From: Neorhizobium alkalisoli
GTDB taxonomy: Bacteria > Pseudomonadota > Alphaproteobacteria > Rhizobiales > Rhizobiaceae
Direction of reading: 5' to 3'
Length of the DNA stretch: 64,000 bases
NCBI RefSeq assembly: GCF_002968635.1
Contig: NZ_PVBN01000005.1
Coordinates: 310,001-374,000 of the forward strand
The notes beneath the pieces are model-generated. The model was given only the letters and a program-made list of their open reading frames with translations. It was not told the DNA's origin and ran no database searches. Of the stretch, positions 55,732 through 64,000 are shown piece by piece. The position numbers and the translations under genes are program-made. Numbering within the stretch: the stretch's first letter is position 1; each line of letters begins with the position of its first letter.

Positions 55732-56664
55732 ATGGAACATCGTGAATTGATGGTGCGGGCTGCCTGGCTCTACCACGTGGAGGGACTTACCCAGCAGCAG
55801 ATCGCCGAGCGGATGAACATCACACGGCGGCGGGTAAACGAAATCCTGTCGGAAGCGCTGGAAACGGGCGTGGTGCGGATCAGTTTCGATTCCGCGCTCT
55901 CGGAAAGCGTCGAGCTGGAGGTGAAGCTGCGCAAGCGCTTTGCGCTCAGGGACGCGGTCGTGGTTCCGACCCCGACCGAGACGGCTCTCCTGCATTCCGT
56001 GCTCGGACGGGGCGCCGCCGGCTTCCTCGGCCGGCTGATCCAGACGCAGAAGCCGGCGTCAATCGGCATCGGCTGGGGCTCGACGCTCCGCGAGACGATC
56101 CAGCACATGCCGTCGCTCAACGAACCGCAGATCAAGGTGCGCTCGATGATGGGCGGCCTTACCCACGGCTCTGAAATCAACACATTCGAAATCGTCCGCG
56201 GTTTCGCCCAGGTGATGAGCGCCCAATGCCGCTATTTCGCAGCGCCGATTTATGCGGAAAGCCCCGAATCACGCGACGCCATCATATCCCAGACGGTCTT
56301 TCAGAGGACTTTCAGGCAGATCTGCGAGGTGGACGTGGCCTACTTAAGCGTCGGCGACGTATCGCAGCAATCGCTGCAGGTGCGCTACGGTCTGCCCGAA
56401 GGCACGAGCGAGGAAATCCTTCAGAAGGCCGGCGCGGTGGGCGATCTTATGGGCCGGTATCTCAACGCCTCAGGACAAGAAATCGACCACCCACTGAACC
56501 GGCAGGTGCTATCGCCGGAACTGGATGACTTCCGTCGCATCGGCTGCCGCATCGTCGCCTCCGGAGGCGCACACAAGCACACGATTCTTCATGCGGTGGC
56601 ACAAAGCGGCCTTGCCAACGTGCTGATCACCGATGCCGACAGCGCCCGCGCGATCCTTGCCTAG
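55732..56664 (+). CDS. SorC/DeoR-type sugar-binding transcriptional regulator
   Basis: The 310-residue protein has an N-terminal helix-turn-helix ([24 protein letters not shown]) and a C-terminal SorC sugar-phosphate-binding domain ([17 protein letters not shown] near residue 104). The ATG at 55732 is used; the frame extends to 55624 without similarity. It is divergent from ugpB and probably controls the ugp-phoD operon in response to a phosphorylated metabolite. Its last codons overlap the convergent mutase gene by 4 nt. Confidence 0.82.
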   Translation: MEHRELMVRAAWLYHVEGLTQQQIAERMNITRRRVNEILSEALETGVVRISFDSALSESVELEVKLRKRFALRDAVVVPTPTETALLHSVLGRGAAGFLGRLIQTQKPASIGIGWGSTLRETIQHMPSLNEPQIKVRSMMGGLTHGSEINTFEIVRGFAQVMSAQCRYFAAPIYAESPESRDAIISQTVFQRTFRQICEVDVAYLSVGDVSQQSLQVRYGLPEGTSEEILQKAGAVGDLMGRYLNASGQEIDHPLNRQVLSPELDDFRRIGCRIVASGGAHKHTILHAVAQSGLANVLITDADSARAILA

Positions 56665-58826
56665 ATATTGCGCCGCTTGCCTTCGAGCAGGTCGAGGATG
56701 GAGTTGGCGGCATCGAGAACATTGGTGCCCGGGCCGAAAACCGCCGCGACGCCGTGCTCCATGAGGTAATCGTAATCCTGCCGAGGGACGACACCTCCGA
56801 CGACGACGATGATATTTTCGGCGCCGTTTTGTTTCAGCGCGTTGACGAGCTGCGGCGCCAGCGTCCTGTGACCGGCGGCAAGCGACGACATGCCGACCAC
56901 CTGCACCTTTTCCTTGATCGCGAGATTGGCTGCCTCTTCAGGCGTCTGGAAGAGCGGACCGGCAAACACGTCGAAACCGATGTCCCCGAAGGCCGAGGCG
57001 ATCACCTTGGCGCCGCGGTCGTGGCCGTCCTGACCGAGCTTGGCAACCATGACCTTCGGTCTGGCGCCGAGCGTCTGGGAATAGCTGCCAAGACGCGAAA
57101 CGATTGTCTTATATTCCGGATCGTCCGCATAAGCGGGTCCGTAGATATCGCTGACGACCTCCGGCACAGCCAAGTGACCACCGAAGGCTTGACGCATCGC
57201 ATCGGAGATTTCGCCGACGGTAGCCCGGGCGCGGGCGGCTTCGATCGCTACTTCCAGCAGGTTTCCCTCCCCGGTCTCAGCGGCCTCTTCCAAGACGGCC
57301 AGCGCCGCCGCCACGCGCTTGGGATCGCGCTGGCGGCGCACCTCTTCCAGCCGCTTGATCTGCGCCTTGCGGACCGCAGTGTTGTCGATCGCCAGGATGT
57401 CCAGTTCGTCTTCGTTCTCCAGCCGGTATTTGTTGACGCCGACGATGATCTCCTCGCCGCGGTCGACCGCAGCCTGGCGCCGGGTGGCAGCCTCCTCGAT
57501 CAGCCGCTTCGGCAGACCTTCGGCGACAGCTTTCGTCATGCCCCCCATGGCCTCTACCTCCTCGATCAAAGCCCAGGCCTTTTCCGCCAGTTCATTGGTC
57601 AGGCTTTCGACATAGTAGGAGCCGGCCAGCGGATCGACGACCTTGGTGATGCCGGTCTCGTGCTGCAGGATGAGCTGGGTATTGCGGGCGATGCGGGCAG
57701 AAAAATCCGTCGGAAGCGCCATTGCCTCGTCCAGCGCATTGGTGTGCAGCGACTGCGTGCCACCGAGAACGGCCGAGAGAGCCTCATAGGCCGTACGAAT
57801 GACGTTGTTATAAGGATCCTGCTCCTGCAGCGAGACGCCCGACGTCTGGCAATGGGTGCGCAGCATCAGCGACGAGGACTTTTGCGGCTTGAATTCCTCC
57901 ATGATCCGCGACCAGAGCAGGCGGGCGGCGCGCAACTTGGCAGCTTCCATGAAGAAATTCATGCCGATCGCGAAGAAGAAGGACAGCCGGCCGGCAAACT
58001 CATCAACGCTGAGGCCCTTGGCAAGTGCCGCCCGGACATATTCGCGGCCGTCGGCCAGCGTGAAGGCGAGTTCCTGGACGAGCGTCGCACCCGCCTCCTG
58101 CATGTGATAGCCGGATATGGAAATCGAATTGAAACGCGGCATTTCCTTCGCCGTGAATTCAATGATATCGGCGACGATCCGCATGGAAGGCTCGGGCGGA
58201 TAAATGTAGGTGTTGCGGACCATGAACTCCTTCAGGATGTCGTTCTGGATGGTTCCGGAAAGCTCGGCCCGCGAACAGCCCTGCTCCTCGCCGGCAACGA
58301 TGAAGGAGGCGAGGATCGGGATGACCGCACCGTTCATGGTCATGGAGACAGACATGTCCTTCAGCGGGATGCCGTCGAACAGGATCTTCATATCCTCGAC
58401 GCTATCGATCGCCACCCCTGCCTTGCCGACATCGCCCTCGACGCGCGGATGATCGGAATCATAGCCACGATGGGTGGCAAGATCGAAGGCCACCGACAGA
58501 CCCTTCTGGCCAGCGGCGAGGTTGCGGCGATAGAAGGCATTGGAGGCTTCGGCCGTCGAGAAGCCGGCATATTGGCGAATGGTCCAAGGCCTTCCGGCAT
58601 ACATGGTGGCACGGGGCCCACGCACGAACGGTTTGAAGCCCGGCAGCGAGTCCAGATGATTCACGCCCTGAAGATCTTCGGCAGAGTAGAGCGGCTTGAC
58701 GTCGATGCCTTCGGGCGTGTGCCAGACGAGCGTTTCCGGCGAAGCTTTCAGCTCCTTCTCGGCCAACGCCTCCCAGTCTTTTACCGCCCTTGGGGCCTCA
58801 ACCGCTTCGACATTTTTTTTCGGCAC
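56661..58826 (-). CDS. bhbA: Methylmalonyl-CoA mutase (single-chain, adenosylcobalamin)
   Basis: The 721-residue protein contains the whole mutase: the substrate barrel ([20 protein letters not shown] near residue 75) and the C-terminal cobalamin domain with [16 protein letters not shown] near 605 and [15 protein letters not shown] near 670. It converts methylmalonyl-CoA to succinyl-CoA. The start is GTG at 58826, supported by GGGAGGAATCG directly upstream; the longer frame to 58910 is not conserved. It is the last gene of the propionate operon. Confidence 0.95.
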   Translation of the reverse strand: MPKKNVEAVEAPRAVKDWEALAEKELKASPETLVWHTPEGIDVKPLYSAEDLQGVNHLDSLPGFKPFVRGPRATMYAGRPWTIRQYAGFSTAEASNAFYRRNLAAGQKGLSVAFDLATHRGYDSDHPRVEGDVGKAGVAIDSVEDMKILFDGIPLKDMSVSMTMNGAVIPILASFIVAGEEQGCSRAELSGTIQNDILKEFMVRNTYIYPPEPSMRIVADIIEFTAKEMPRFNSISISGYHMQEAGATLVQELAFTLADGREYVRAALAKGLSVDEFAGRLSFFFAIGMNFFMEAAKLRAARLLWSRIMEEFKPQKSSSLMLRTHCQTSGVSLQEQDPYNNVIRTAYEALSAVLGGTQSLHTNALDEAMALPTDFSARIARNTQLILQHETGITKVVDPLAGSYYVESLTNELAEKAWALIEEVEAMGGMTKAVAEGLPKRLIEEAATRRQAAVDRGEEIIVGVNKYRLENEDELDILAIDNTAVRKAQIKRLEEVRRQRDPKRVAAALAVLEEAAETGEGNLLEVAIEAARARATVGEISDAMRQAFGGHLAVPEVVSDIYGPAYADDPEYKTIVSRLGSYSQTLGARPKVMVAKLGQDGHDRGAKVIASAFGDIGFDVFAGPLFQTPEEAANLAIKEKVQVVGMSSLAAGHRTLAPQLVNALKQNGAENIIVVVGGVVPRQDYDYLMEHGVAAVFGPGTNVLDAANSILDLLEGKRRNI

Positions 58827-58950
58827 CGATTCCTCCCGGCATGTGATTGAAACATGCGCATCGTCGCGCTCTTTGCCTAAAACTAGGCCTATAACTAGGA
58901 TTGCTTGCAACCGTGAGAACCCGCCTCTGCGCGGAATTTCTCAAGATCGA

Positions 58951-59544
58951 TCACCGCGAAAGGCGGAAGCTCGCGAGGTAGCCGCCACAAAGGTCTTCGG
59001 CGATCTCCCGTTGATCCGTCGGATATTCGCAAACGACCGTAAATACGCTCTGCGGCGTCTTGGAGACCCGCATGAAGGCGCTTCTGCTGGGACCAGCGAC
59101 GGCAGCGAAGACAAACTCTTCATCGCCACTCTTTTCAACCTTTAACGGTGGAACCGTTCCTCCCAATTTCGCTGCGGTATCGTGAACCACCGCGACGAGA
59201 TCCGGTGATTTCGTCTTCTCGTTCATTTCCGTTTCGATGGCGCCGAATTCATAACCGTCGGTGCTCTTGCTGCCCATGCCATGCAGCACCAGCTGGCCGA
59301 CAGTCGGATCATCGGCGATAATTGTGTAGTCGTTGAAAGGGATTGGCGACCGAATGGAGAAATGTCCCTTCGTGGATGTCGCCGGATAAAAGCCCTCCGC
59401 GTCCTTTTCTTCCACCCACTTCCGATGCAGTTCAACCCGCGGTTCTTTTGCTGACGCAAGCGAGGCCGCCGCACAAAGCACGACGGCGCCGGCGACAAGG
59501 CGCCAGCCAATGGAACGGGCGGTCGTGAGCAGCGGCTTCATCAT
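58951..59544 (-). CDS. Secreted hypothetical protein of the propionate operon
   Basis: The 197-residue protein has a signal peptide (hydrophobic WRLVAGAVVLCAAASLASA, cleavage near residue 33) and a mature domain without recognised motifs. I do not know the family. Its ATG overlaps the pccA stop (ATGA); a second ATG follows at 59541. It lies between pccA and the mutase, so it is probably co-transcribed; a periplasmic role is only inferred. Confidence 0.6.
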   Translation of the reverse strand: MMKPLLTTARSIGWRLVAGAVVLCAAASLASAKEPRVELHRKWVEEKDAEGFYPATSTKGHFSIRSPIPFNDYTIIADDPTVGQLVLHGMGSKSTDGYEFGAIETEMNEKTKSPDLVAVVHDTAAKLGGTVPPLKVEKSGDEEFVFAAVAGPSRSAFMRVSKTPQSVFTVVCEYPTDQREIAEDLCGGYLASFRLSR

Positions 59545-61544
59545 TCAAATTCCAGAATCAGCTCGTCCACCGCCAGACTCTGTCCCGTGGTCGCTGCAAC
59601 GCGTTTCACGACACCTTTCCGCTCAGCCTTCAGGACGTTCTCCATCTTCATCGCTTCGACGGTGGCGAGCGTCTGACCGGCTTCGATCTGATCGCCGGCC
59701 TTCACCACTACCGAGGTAATGACGCCAGGCATGGGGCAAAGCAGCATTTTCGAAGTGTCCGGCGGAGCTTTCTTCGGCATCAGGCGGGCAAGCTCCGCAA
59801 CGCGCGGTGAACGGACACGCACCGTCACATCCATACCGCGCCAGCGCAACCGGATTGCCGATCCGACAAGGTTTACCTTTATCCCCATGCCCTCGCCGTC
59901 GAGGTGGAAGACCGCGTGGCTCTGTCCCGGCGACCAGCCGCTCGCAACCGACATTCGCGTAGCATCGGCGAAGATTACGGATGTGCCATCGGTGTTGGTT
60001 TCGAGTGTGACGGCCTCTTCAAAGCCGGCCAGCGTCGCCACCCATTCCCTGCCGACCACGCGGCGATGATTGCCTATCGTGCCGGAAATCTCGACGGCGC
60101 GCTGCTGAAGAACCTGATTGACAAGGACAGCGACGGCGACAAGTTTCCGGGCCACCGCTTCATCCGGCAAGACACCGGAAAATCCTTCCGGAAACTCTTC
60201 GGCGATGTAGGCGGTTGTCAGCCGGCCGGAGCGAAAACGCTCCTGCCCCATAACCGCCGAGAGGAAGGGCAGGTTATGGCCTATGCCCTCCACCTCGAAA
60301 TCATCGAGCGCGGCGCCCATGGCATCGAGCGCCTTCAACCGATCCGGCGCCCAGGTGCAGAGCTTGGCGATCATCGGATCGTAATACATGGAAATTTCAC
60401 CGCCTTCGAACACGCCGGTGTCGTTACGGACCACGGTGCCGTTTTCCTGCTTACCTTCCCGAGGCGGGCGGTAACGACTCAGCCGCCCGATCGAGGGCAG
60501 GAAGCTGCGATAGGGGTCCTCGGCATATAGCCGGCTTTCGATCGCCCAGCCGTTCAGCTTGATGTCATCCTGCCCGAACGAGAGCTTCTCGCCGGCGGCA
60601 ACCCGGATCATCTGCTCGACAAGATCGATGCCCGTGATCAATTCGGTGACCGGATGCTCCACCTGCAACCGGGTGTTCATCTCGAGGAAATAGAAATTGC
60701 GGCTGCCGTCGACAATGAACTCAACCGTGCCAGCGGAGAAATAACCGACCGCCTCTGAAAGCGCCACGGCCTGTTCGCCCATCGCCCGCCGGGTCGCCTC
60801 GTCGAGAAATGGCGATGGCGCCTCCTCGATGACCTTCTGGTTACGCCGCTGGATCGAGCATTCGCGCTCGCCAAGATAGAGTACGTTGCCGTGTTTGTCG
60901 CCGAGCACCTGGATTTCGATATGGCGTGGCTCGGTGACGAATTTCTCGATGAAGATGCGATCGTCGCCGAAGGAACTCTTCGCCTCGTTTTTCGAGGACT
61001 GAAAACCTTCTCGTGCCTCGATGTCGTTCCAGGCGATACGCATGCCCTTGCCGCCGCCGCCCGCCGACGCCTTGATCATGACAGGATAACCGATGGAAGA
61101 GGCAATCCTCACGGCCTCGTCGGCATCCCCGATCAGGCCCATATGGCCAGGCACTGTGGAAACGCCTGCTTCGGCTGCCAGTTTTTTCGAGGTGATCTTG
61201 TCGCCCATCGCCCGGATGGCGCCGACAGGCGGACCGATGAAGGCAATGCCCGCCTTTTCCAGAGCTTCCGCAAAGGCCGGGTTTTCCGAGAGGAACCCAT
61301 AGCCCGGATGCACGGCATCGGCGCCGGTCTGCCTGATGGCCGCAAGGATGTTGTCGATGACGATATAGGACTGAGACGAAGGCGCCGGACCGATATGCAT
61401 CGCCTCGTCGGCCATCCGCACATGCAGCGCATCGCGATCGGCATCCGAATAGACGGCCACCGTCTTGATGCCCATCTTCCTTGCCGTCTTGATGACCCGG
61501 CACGCGATCTCGCCGCGATTGGCAATAAGGATCTTATTGAACAT
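59541..61544 (-). CDS. pccA: Propionyl-CoA carboxylase alpha (biotin carboxylase/BCCP) subunit
   Basis: The 667-residue protein has a biotin carboxylase domain (NRGEIACRVIKTARKMG near residue 8, ATP-grasp glycine loop KASAGGGGKGMRI near 159, ECSIQRRNQKVIEEAPS near 230), a BT-type linker domain, and a C-terminal biotinyl domain with the modified lysine in EAMKMENVL (about residue 635). It carboxylates biotin, which PccB uses to make methylmalonyl-CoA. The ATG at 61544 is used rather than a TTG one codon earlier. Confidence 0.95.
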   Translation of the reverse strand: MFNKILIANRGEIACRVIKTARKMGIKTVAVYSDADRDALHVRMADEAMHIGPAPSSQSYIVIDNILAAIRQTGADAVHPGYGFLSENPAFAEALEKAGIAFIGPPVGAIRAMGDKITSKKLAAEAGVSTVPGHMGLIGDADEAVRIASSIGYPVMIKASAGGGGKGMRIAWNDIEAREGFQSSKNEAKSSFGDDRIFIEKFVTEPRHIEIQVLGDKHGNVLYLGERECSIQRRNQKVIEEAPSPFLDEATRRAMGEQAVALSEAVGYFSAGTVEFIVDGSRNFYFLEMNTRLQVEHPVTELITGIDLVEQMIRVAAGEKLSFGQDDIKLNGWAIESRLYAEDPYRSFLPSIGRLSRYRPPREGKQENGTVVRNDTGVFEGGEISMYYDPMIAKLCTWAPDRLKALDAMGAALDDFEVEGIGHNLPFLSAVMGQERFRSGRLTTAYIAEEFPEGFSGVLPDEAVARKLVAVAVLVNQVLQQRAVEISGTIGNHRRVVGREWVATLAGFEEAVTLETNTDGTSVIFADATRMSVASGWSPGQSHAVFHLDGEGMGIKVNLVGSAIRLRWRGMDVTVRVRSPRVAELARLMPKKAPPDTSKMLLCPMPGVITSVVVKAGDQIEAGQTLATVEAMKMENVLKAERKGVVKRVAATTGQSLAVDELILEFE

Positions 61545-61581
61545 CAAGCGTCCCGTTCTTTTGTAGGAAGGCTAACCATCA

Positions 61582-61959
61582 TCACACCTCGAACACATCT
61601 TCGAAGGATTCCGGAAAACTCTGGCGCGCGACCTTCTCGTTGATCTGGAGCAGAGCTTCATAGGATAGCGGATCGAAATCCTTCTCCACCGCCACCACTT
61701 CGCGGCCGAACAGAAGGTTGAGGCGGGCAGCGTCGAGATTGCCACGCTCGAAGGGTTCCGGGCCGAAATGGTGCCAGAGCGCATGCAGGAAGGCGGCATC
61801 GACCCGGTGTTCCGCCGTGCCGGGGCGGGCACGGCGGGGCAAAGCCTTGACCGGCGTCACCCCTTTCGGATTGGCGCGGCGGATGGTGAACTGGATGCCA
61901 GTGCCGGGCATGCCGGACGGGAAGCCCCGGTGTTTCGTCATGTCGGGCAGGTTGGCCAT
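61582..61959 (-). CDS. Conserved hypothetical protein
   Basis: The 125-residue protein has no signal peptide or membrane segment. It is moderately basic in its N-terminal half and acidic at the C-terminus (ESFEDVFEV). I do not recognise a domain. It lies 10 nt after the YghU-like gene and 37 nt before pccA on the same strand, so it is part of the operon. Confidence 0.55.
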   Translation of the reverse strand: MANLPDMTKHRGFPSGMPGTGIQFTIRRANPKGVTPVKALPRRARPGTAEHRVDAAFLHALWHHFGPEPFERGNLDAARLNLLFGREVVAVEKDFDPLSYEALLQINEKVARQSFPESFEDVFEV

Positions 61960-61969
61960 TCCGCTCTCC

Positions 61970-62875
61970 TCAGGCTATCGCGATCTTGTCCTGCGTCTTC
62001 GTTTCGAAGTCGGAGGCATCGTGGCGTTCATGCAGTTGTTCGGACGGATCACCCGATGTGCGGTTGACCATTCGGCCCCGCTTCACTGCCGGTCGAGCGG
62101 CGATCTCTGCCGTCCAGCGCTGGACGTTCCTGTAGGTCTGCACGTCGAGGAAGGTGCCGGCATCACCATAAGCCTGTCCGAGCGCCAAATTTCCATACCA
62201 GGGCCAGATAGCCATGTCGGCGATCGTATATTCGTTCCCGGCCATGAACTTGTTGTCGGCGAGATGCCGGTCAAGCACGTCGAGCTGACGTTTCACCTCC
62301 ATCGCATAGCGGTCGATCGCGTATTTGATCTTCATCGGCGCGTAGGCGTAGAAGTGGCCAAAACCGCCGCCAAGGAAGGGTGCTGAACCCATCTGCCAGA
62401 AAAGCCAGTTGAAGGTTTCGGTGCGTGCTTTGAGGTCGGTCGGCAGGAAGGCGCCGAATTTTTCCGCCAGATAGACGAGGATGGAGGCGGACTCGAAGAC
62501 ACGCAGCGGCTCGGCGCCGCCCTTCGGCGCGCGATCCAGCAGCGCCGGAATCTTGGAATTGGGATTGACCTCGACAAAGCCGGAGCCAAACTGGTCGCCC
62601 TCCCCGATCCTGATCAGCCAGGCATCGTATTCGGCGCCGGTGTGGCCGGCAGCCAGCAATTCCTCGAGCATGATCGTGACTTTTACGCCGTTCGGGGTGC
62701 CGAGCGAATAAAGCTGCAACGGGTGCTTCCCGACCGGCAGGACCTTTTCGTGTGTCGGGCCGGCGATCGGACGGTTGATATTGGCGAACGCGCCGCCATT
62801 GCCCTGTTCCCAGGTCCATACCTTCGAAGGCTCGTAGCCGGCGGGGAAATTGTCGGCGGGTGATTTTTCGGTCAT
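61970..62875 (-). CDS. yghU: YghU-type glutathione-dependent disulphide-bond oxidoreductase
   Basis: The 301-residue protein has the glutathione transferase fold with the YghU features: PVGKHPLQLYSLGTPNGVKV near residue 48, IPALLDRAPKGG and FESASILVYLAEKFG near 125-140, and a long C-terminal helical domain. Such Nu-class enzymes reduce disulphides or peroxides with glutathione. The ATG at 62875 has AAGGA upstream. Its place inside a propionyl-CoA operon is not explained by known function. Confidence 0.82.
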   Translation of the reverse strand: MTEKSPADNFPAGYEPSKVWTWEQGNGGAFANINRPIAGPTHEKVLPVGKHPLQLYSLGTPNGVKVTIMLEELLAAGHTGAEYDAWLIRIGEGDQFGSGFVEVNPNSKIPALLDRAPKGGAEPLRVFESASILVYLAEKFGAFLPTDLKARTETFNWLFWQMGSAPFLGGGFGHFYAYAPMKIKYAIDRYAMEVKRQLDVLDRHLADNKFMAGNEYTIADMAIWPWYGNLALGQAYGDAGTFLDVQTYRNVQRWTAEIAARPAVKRGRMVNRTSGDPSEQLHERHDASDFETKTQDKIAIA

Positions 62876-62964
62876 CAAAATCTATCCTTGTTTCTCTGAC
62901 GGGCCTCGCATTCGGCGAGCGCTACGCGGTCAATATAGGCACTGTCTGAGCGCTTTGCCGCCCT

Positions 62965-63999
62965 TCAAAGCGGGATTGTGTCGTGCTTTTTCCAGTGCGT
63001 CGCGACCTGCTTGTTGCGCAGCGAGGCAAAGGCCCGGGCGATGCGGCGGCGAGACGAATGCGGCATGATCACCTCGTCTATGAAGCCGCGTTCGGCGGCC
63101 ACGAAGGGGTTTGCAAATCGTTCCTCGTATTCCTTCGTGCGCGCGCCAATCTTCTCCGGGTCGGAAAGCTCGGAGCGGTAGAGGATTTCGGTCGCGCCTT
63201 TCGCTCCCATCACCGCAATCTCGGCGGTCGGCCAGGCATAGTTGATGTCGGCACCGATATGCTTGGACGCCATCACGTCATAAGCGCCGCCATAGGCCTT
63301 GCGGGTGATCAGCGTCACCATCGGAACGGTGGCTTCCGAATAGGCGAACAGCAACTTGGCGCCGTGCTTGATGACACCGCCATATTCCTGCGCCACGCCG
63401 GGCAGGAAACCCGGCACGTCGACCAGGGTCAGGATCGGGATCGAGAAAGCATCGCAGAAGCGCACGAAACGAGCCGCCTTGCGCGAACTGTCGATATCCA
63501 GGCAGCCGGCAAGCACCATCGGCTGGTTGGCGACGACGCCGACCGTCTGGCCCTCGATACGGATGAAGCCGGTGATGATGTTGCGGGCAAAGGCCTCCTG
63601 GATCTCGAAGAAATCGCCCTCGTCGGCAACCGCCAGGATCAGTTCCTTCATGTCGTAAGGCTTGGCGGCGCTATCGGGAATGAGACTGTCCAGCCGGTCT
63701 TCGATGCGGGCAGGATCATCGTGGAAGGGACGAACAGGTGGCTTCTCGCGGTTGTTGAGCGGCAGGAAATCGAAGAGCTGCCGCACCGCTTCCAGGGCTT
63801 CGATGTCGTTTTCGAAGGCGGCATCGGCGACCGACGATTTCTTCGTATGGGTACCGGCCCCGCCAAGTTCTTCCGCAGTGACGATCTCGTTGGTGACGGT
63901 CTTCACCACATCAGGGCCGGTGACGAACATGTAGGAACTATCGCGCACCATGAAAATAAAGTCGGTCATGGCCGGCGAATAAACAGCACCGCCGGCACA
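62965..63999 (-). CDS. pccB: Propionyl-CoA carboxylase beta (carboxyltransferase) subunit, 5' end outside window
   Basis: The frame is open to the right edge. The visible part, about 344 residues, starts within the N-terminal carboxyltransferase domain ([17 protein letters not shown], then [17 protein letters not shown]) and continues to the C-terminal signature [28 protein letters not shown]. The usual length is about 510 residues. It transfers the carboxyl group from biotin to propionyl-CoA. It precedes the yghU-like gene by 89 nt. Confidence 0.95.
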   Translation of the reverse strand, partial: CAGGAVYSPAMTDFIFMVRDSSYMFVTGPDVVKTVTNEIVTAEELGGAGTHTKKSSVADAAFENDIEALEAVRQLFDFLPLNNREKPPVRPFHDDPARIEDRLDSLIPDSAAKPYDMKELILAVADEGDFFEIQEAFARNIITGFIRIEGQTVGVVANQPMVLAGCLDIDSSRKAARFVRFCDAFSIPILTLVDVPGFLPGVAQEYGGVIKHGAKLLFAYSEATVPMVTLITRKAYGGAYDVMASKHIGADINYAWPTAEIAVMGAKGATEILYRSELSDPEKIGARTKEYEERFANPFVAAERGFIDEVIMPHSSRRRIARAFASLRNKQVATHWKKHDTIPL

Positions 64000-64000
64000 G

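Noticed and set aside
56754-58850. A 698-residue plus-strand open frame opposite the mutase
   Set aside because: Shadow of the mutase gene; composition is unlike a protein and the true gene is certain on the other strand.
58870-58900. A short AACTAGG direct repeat upstream of the mutase as an operator
   Set aside because: Two partial copies only, inside the operon, with no regulator nearby; too weak to report as a feature.

Overview
The window looks like a chromosomal segment of an alphaproteobacterium of the order Hyphomicrobiales (Rhizobiales), most likely Rhizobiaceae (Rhizobium/Agrobacterium/Ensifer/Shinella type). The reasons are the Irr-type Fur regulator divergent from fabA-fabB-fabI, the rbfA-truB-rpsO-pnp block, a RIME-like intergenic repeat, a hydroxycinnamate cluster like the one described in Agrobacterium, and uniformly high-GC coding sequence. 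No rRNA, tRNA, transposase, phage or CRISPR signal was seen. The genus is not fixed by the sequence alone.

Layout. 1-6160: the 3' end of a 5-oxoprolinase-type gene, a TIGR03862-type flavoprotein, and small membrane or secreted proteins (DUF1275, DUF218, TRIC/UPF0126). 6160-9560: irr (-) facing fabA-fabB-fabI (+), the anaerobic-type unsaturated fatty acid branch plus enoyl-ACP reductase, closed by a 20-bp bidirectional terminator. 9565-14930 (-): rsmC, pnp, rpsO, truB, rbfA, for RNA modification, decay and ribosome maturation. 15070-17360: a GntR-type regulator with two winged helices, divergent from an Ldh-family dehydrogenase.

17426-31770: an accessory chemosensory cluster. A soluble receptor-like protein (-) faces an operon STAS - cheY - cheA - cheW - three tandem receptors - cheW - cheR - cheB, followed by a ParA/VirC1-like ATPase. 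The three receptors are tandem paralogues with near-identical signalling tips but 1, 2 and 3 HAMP units in order. They share a conserved C-terminal tail that is not the usual xWxxF tether, and strong GC hairpins lie in the gaps between them. I find this the most unusual part of the window.

31869-33415: a TetR regulator divergent from an NmrA-like NAD(P)-binding protein. 33417-37550 (-): LysR regulator, FAD oxidoreductase and a split aconitase X (large and small subunits). 37610-44132: a CoA-dependent phenylpropanoid (hydroxycinnamate) beta-oxidation cluster of acyl-CoA dehydrogenase, SDR and feruloyl-CoA synthase (-) facing enoyl-CoA hydratase, MarR regulator and amidohydrolase (+).

44122-49266 (-): an ABC importer (ATPase, binding protein, two permeases) with a LacI regulator and a RIME repeat inside the operon. 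49378-55584 (-): ugpB-ugpA-ugpE-ugpQ without ugpC, then a Tat-exported PhoD phosphatase and a HAD phosphatase, with a SorC-type regulator divergent at 55732. Together these look like an organophosphate scavenging block. 56661-64000 (-): propionyl-CoA carboxylase (pccB partial, pccA), a YghU-type glutathione transferase, two unknown genes and methylmalonyl-CoA mutase, which feed propionyl-CoA into succinyl-CoA.
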